Origin: Gemmatimonadota bacterium
Lineage (GTDB): Bacteria; Gemmatimonadota; Gemmatimonadetes; Longimicrobiales; Gaopeijiaceae
Direction of reading: 5' to 3'
NCBI GenBank assembly: GCA_030827315.1
Contig: JAURER010000006.1
Location: 1 to 64,000, forward strand
DNA: 64,000 nt
The translations under genes were made by a program, and so were the position numbers. The notes under the pieces are model-generated. The model had not been told where the DNA came from. It saw only the letters and a program-made list of their open reading frames with translations, and did not search any database. Shown piece after piece: positions 62,374 through 64,000 of the stretch. Numbering within the stretch: the first letter of the stretch is position 1; every line of letters begins with the position of its first letter.

Positions 62374-63590
62374 GCCGACTGCGCCTCTTCGAGGCGATCG
62401 GCGTCGAGATCGAGTACATGATCGTCGACGCCGAGTCGCTGGATGTGAACGCGGTATGCGACCGGCTCATCGAGAAGATGGCCGGTGAACCGGTGTCCGA
62501 GTTCGAGCGGGGCCCCCTCGCGTGGTCGAACGAGCTGGTGCTCCACGTGCTCGAGCTCAAGACCAACGGGCCGGCTGCGACGCTGGAGGGGCTGGGCTCG
62601 CTCTTCCACGCCGAGGTGAGGACGGCGCTCGAGGCCCTGGAGCCGATGGGGAGCACGCTCCTTCCGGGTGGCGTCCACCCGTGGATGGACCCGACCAGCG
62701 AGACTCGGCTCTGGCCCCACGAATACAACGAGGTCTACCGCACCTTCGACCGAATCTTCGGCTGCTCGGGCCATGGCTGGTCGAATCTTCAGAGCACGCA
62801 CATCAACCTGCCGTTCGGAGACGACGACGAGTTTGGCCGGCTTCACGCCGCGATTCGCACGGCGCTCGCCATCATTCCCGCGCTCACCGCGGCCAGCCCG
62901 TTCCTGGACGGAGTCGAGCAGCCGGCGCTGGATGCGCGACTGGAGGCCTACCGGCTCAACGCGAAGAGGGTGCCGGAAGTCGCCGGTCAGGTGATCCCCG
63001 AGCCGGTGCGTTCCGAGCACGAGTACCGTGACCGGATTCTCCAGCCGCTCTACGACGCGCTCGCCCCCTACGACGCGGACGGGGTGCTGCGTCACGAGTG
63101 GGCGAACGCGCGAGGTGCCATCGCGCGCTTCGAGCGTGGAGCGATCGAGATCCGGGTCGTCGACACGCAGGAGTGCCCGACGGCGGACCTCGCGGTGGTG
63201 GCGCTGCTCGTCGCGGTCGTACGGGCGCTCACCGAGGAACGCTGGGCCGCGTCGGCGGCACTCGACGCCATCGAAACGGACGCCCTCGCGCGCCTCTTCG
63301 GAGCTACCGTCCGTGACGCGGGGGAGGCGCTCATCACCGATCGTCGCGTGCTCGGGGCGTTCGGCGTGTCCCGCAGCGAGGCCACCGCGATGACGCTCTG
63401 GCGTTCGCTCGCGGACAGAGTGGCGCCGGACATGGTGCCCGACGAGTACGGAGCGGCGATCGAGGCAATCGTGGGATACGGATCCCTGGCCCGGCGGATG
63501 CGCGACGCGCATCGCGGTGGGGCCTCGCTCGCCGCCGTGGCGTCGCGACTCATCGACTGCCTGGCACGCGACCGGATGTTCCTTGGCTGA
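62370..63590 (+). CDS. GCS2-family glutamate-cysteine-ligase-like amidoligase
   Basis: A carboxylate-amine ligase of the glutamine-synthetase-like fold, 406 residues. The first metal-binding strand reads IGVEIEYMIVD. The second segment has NELVLHVLELKTNGPA, the third WSNLQSTHINLPFGDD, and near residue 260 there is GAIEIRVVDTQECPTADLA. The family adds an amino acid to the gamma-carboxylate of glutamate or to similar acids. Here it is translationally coupled to a RimK-like ligase by a 4-bp overlap, which points to a two-ligase pathway rather than glutathione synthesis. ATG 62370 is chosen. The last 8 bp overlap the next gene. Confidence 0.87.
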   Translation: MSRLRLFEAIGVEIEYMIVDAESLDVNAVCDRLIEKMAGEPVSEFERGPLAWSNELVLHVLELKTNGPAATLEGLGSLFHAEVRTALEALEPMGSTLLPGGVHPWMDPTSETRLWPHEYNEVYRTFDRIFGCSGHGWSNLQSTHINLPFGDDDEFGRLHAAIRTALAIIPALTAASPFLDGVEQPALDARLEAYRLNAKRVPEVAGQVIPEPVRSEHEYRDRILQPLYDALAPYDADGVLRHEWANARGAIARFERGAIEIRVVDTQECPTADLAVVALLVAVVRALTEERWAASAALDAIETDALARLFGATVRDAGEALITDRRVLGAFGVSRSEATAMTLWRSLADRVAPDMVPDEYGAAIEAIVGYGSLARRMRDAHRGGASLAAVASRLIDCLARDRMFLG

Positions 63591-64000
63591 GCCCACGCGC
63601 TACGTGCTCAGCTGCGAGCACGGCGGAAACGAGATCCCTCCTGCGTACCTTGGGCTGTTCGAGTCCCCCGCGGCCCAGGCAGCCCTCGCGTCTCACCGGG
63701 GGTGGGATCCCGGGTCGCTCGAGATCGCCGAGCGGCTCGCCTGCGTGCTGGACGCACCGCTCGTCGTCCAGCGCGTCAGCCGGCTTCTGGTGGAGTGCAA
63801 CCGATCGCTGGGTCATCCGAGACTCTGGTCCGAGTTCTCGAGCGGGCTCACCAGCGTCGAGAAGGCGCACGTGCTCTTCCATCACTGGCAGGCGCACCGC
63901 GACGCGGTGCGCCGGGCCATCGGGAGGATCGAGCGCGGCGCGCGCGTGGTGCACTTGAGCGTGCACACCTTCACCCCGGTCTGGGAGGGACGAACCCGCG
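63583..64000 (+). CDS. N-formylglutamate amidohydrolase family protein, 3' end beyond window
   Basis: A zinc-dependent amide hydrolase family. 139 residues are visible: RYVLSCEHGGNEIPPAY, HRGWDPGSLEIAERLA, RLLVECNRSLGHP and VVHLSVHTFTPVW. These correspond to the metal and carboxylate-binding motifs of N-formylglutamate amidohydrolases (HGG, D, NRS, HTF). TTG 63583 overlaps the GCS2-like stop by 8 bp and is the most probable start. No hut genes are nearby, so a role in histidine breakdown is unlikely. In this cluster it more probably removes a protecting or product group. The gene continues beyond base 64000. Confidence 0.85.
   Translation, partial: MAEPTRYVLSCEHGGNEIPPAYLGLFESPAAQAALASHRGWDPGSLEIAERLACVLDAPLVVQRVSRLLVECNRSLGHPRLWSEFSSGLTSVEKAHVLFHHWQAHRDAVRRAIGRIERGARVVHLSVHTFTPVWEGRTR

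Overview
The window is a GC-rich, gene-dense bacterial chromosome segment with short intergenic gaps and many genes that overlap by 4 bp. The gene content (one-chain GcvP, a short primary-like sigma factor, a DUF4126 membrane protein, NodU/SxtJ/DUF5989, many secreted peptidases, two-membrane envelope proteins) suggests a heterotrophic Gram-negative bacterium. Gemmatimonadota or a close relative is my best guess, from family content only. I saw no rRNA, tRNA, insertion sequence, phage gene or CRISPR array.

Region 1 (1-9.8 kb) is an exopolysaccharide and signalling block. It holds an initiating sugar phosphotransferase (cut by the window edge), a sigma-54 response regulator, a Wzc-type tyrosine kinase/co-polymerase, a response regulator with a degenerate GGDEF domain, a Wza-type export protein, an inositol-monophosphatase-family phosphatase and a GAF-GAF-GGDEF diguanylate cyclase. 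Region 2 (9.8-20.7 kb) is housekeeping and central metabolism: a SPOUT RNA methyltransferase, TatA and an acyl-CoA dehydrogenase in one overlapping operon, an eIF-2B-like protein, gcvH-gcvP, the carbamoyltransferase-SxtJ-DUF5989 module, a metallo-hydrolase and a lipoate-ligase-family protein.

Region 3 (20.8-35 kb) starts with a complete five-gene dipeptide/oligopeptide ABC importer. It continues with a solitary ExbB/TolQ-type channel protein bounded by its own promoter and terminator, a lytic transglycosylase, a small lipoprotein, a Tat-exported PLP enzyme and a large exported protein of uncertain function. Region 4 (35-49 kb) is informational and central: a cold-shock protein, polA with apparently inactive proofreading, a short ssb, an Omp85-like barrel protein, a sigma factor with a structured leader, DUF4126, a relic of a beta-ketoacyl synthase gene, malic enzyme, PEP carboxykinase and a membrane-anchored Ser/Thr kinase.

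Region 5 (49-64 kb) is catabolic and then biosynthetic. Secreted M24, P1 (DmpA-type) and M28 peptidases lead into MmsA, a class III aminotransferase and a sodium:solute symporter. Together these could release, import and oxidise beta-amino acids. The right end is a tightly overlapping set: C39-like papain-fold protein, RimK-like ATP-grasp, GCS2-type ligase and N-formylglutamate-amidohydrolase family protein. This is the most interesting part of the window, a predicted amidoligase pathway whose product cannot be read from the sequence. It runs off the right edge.
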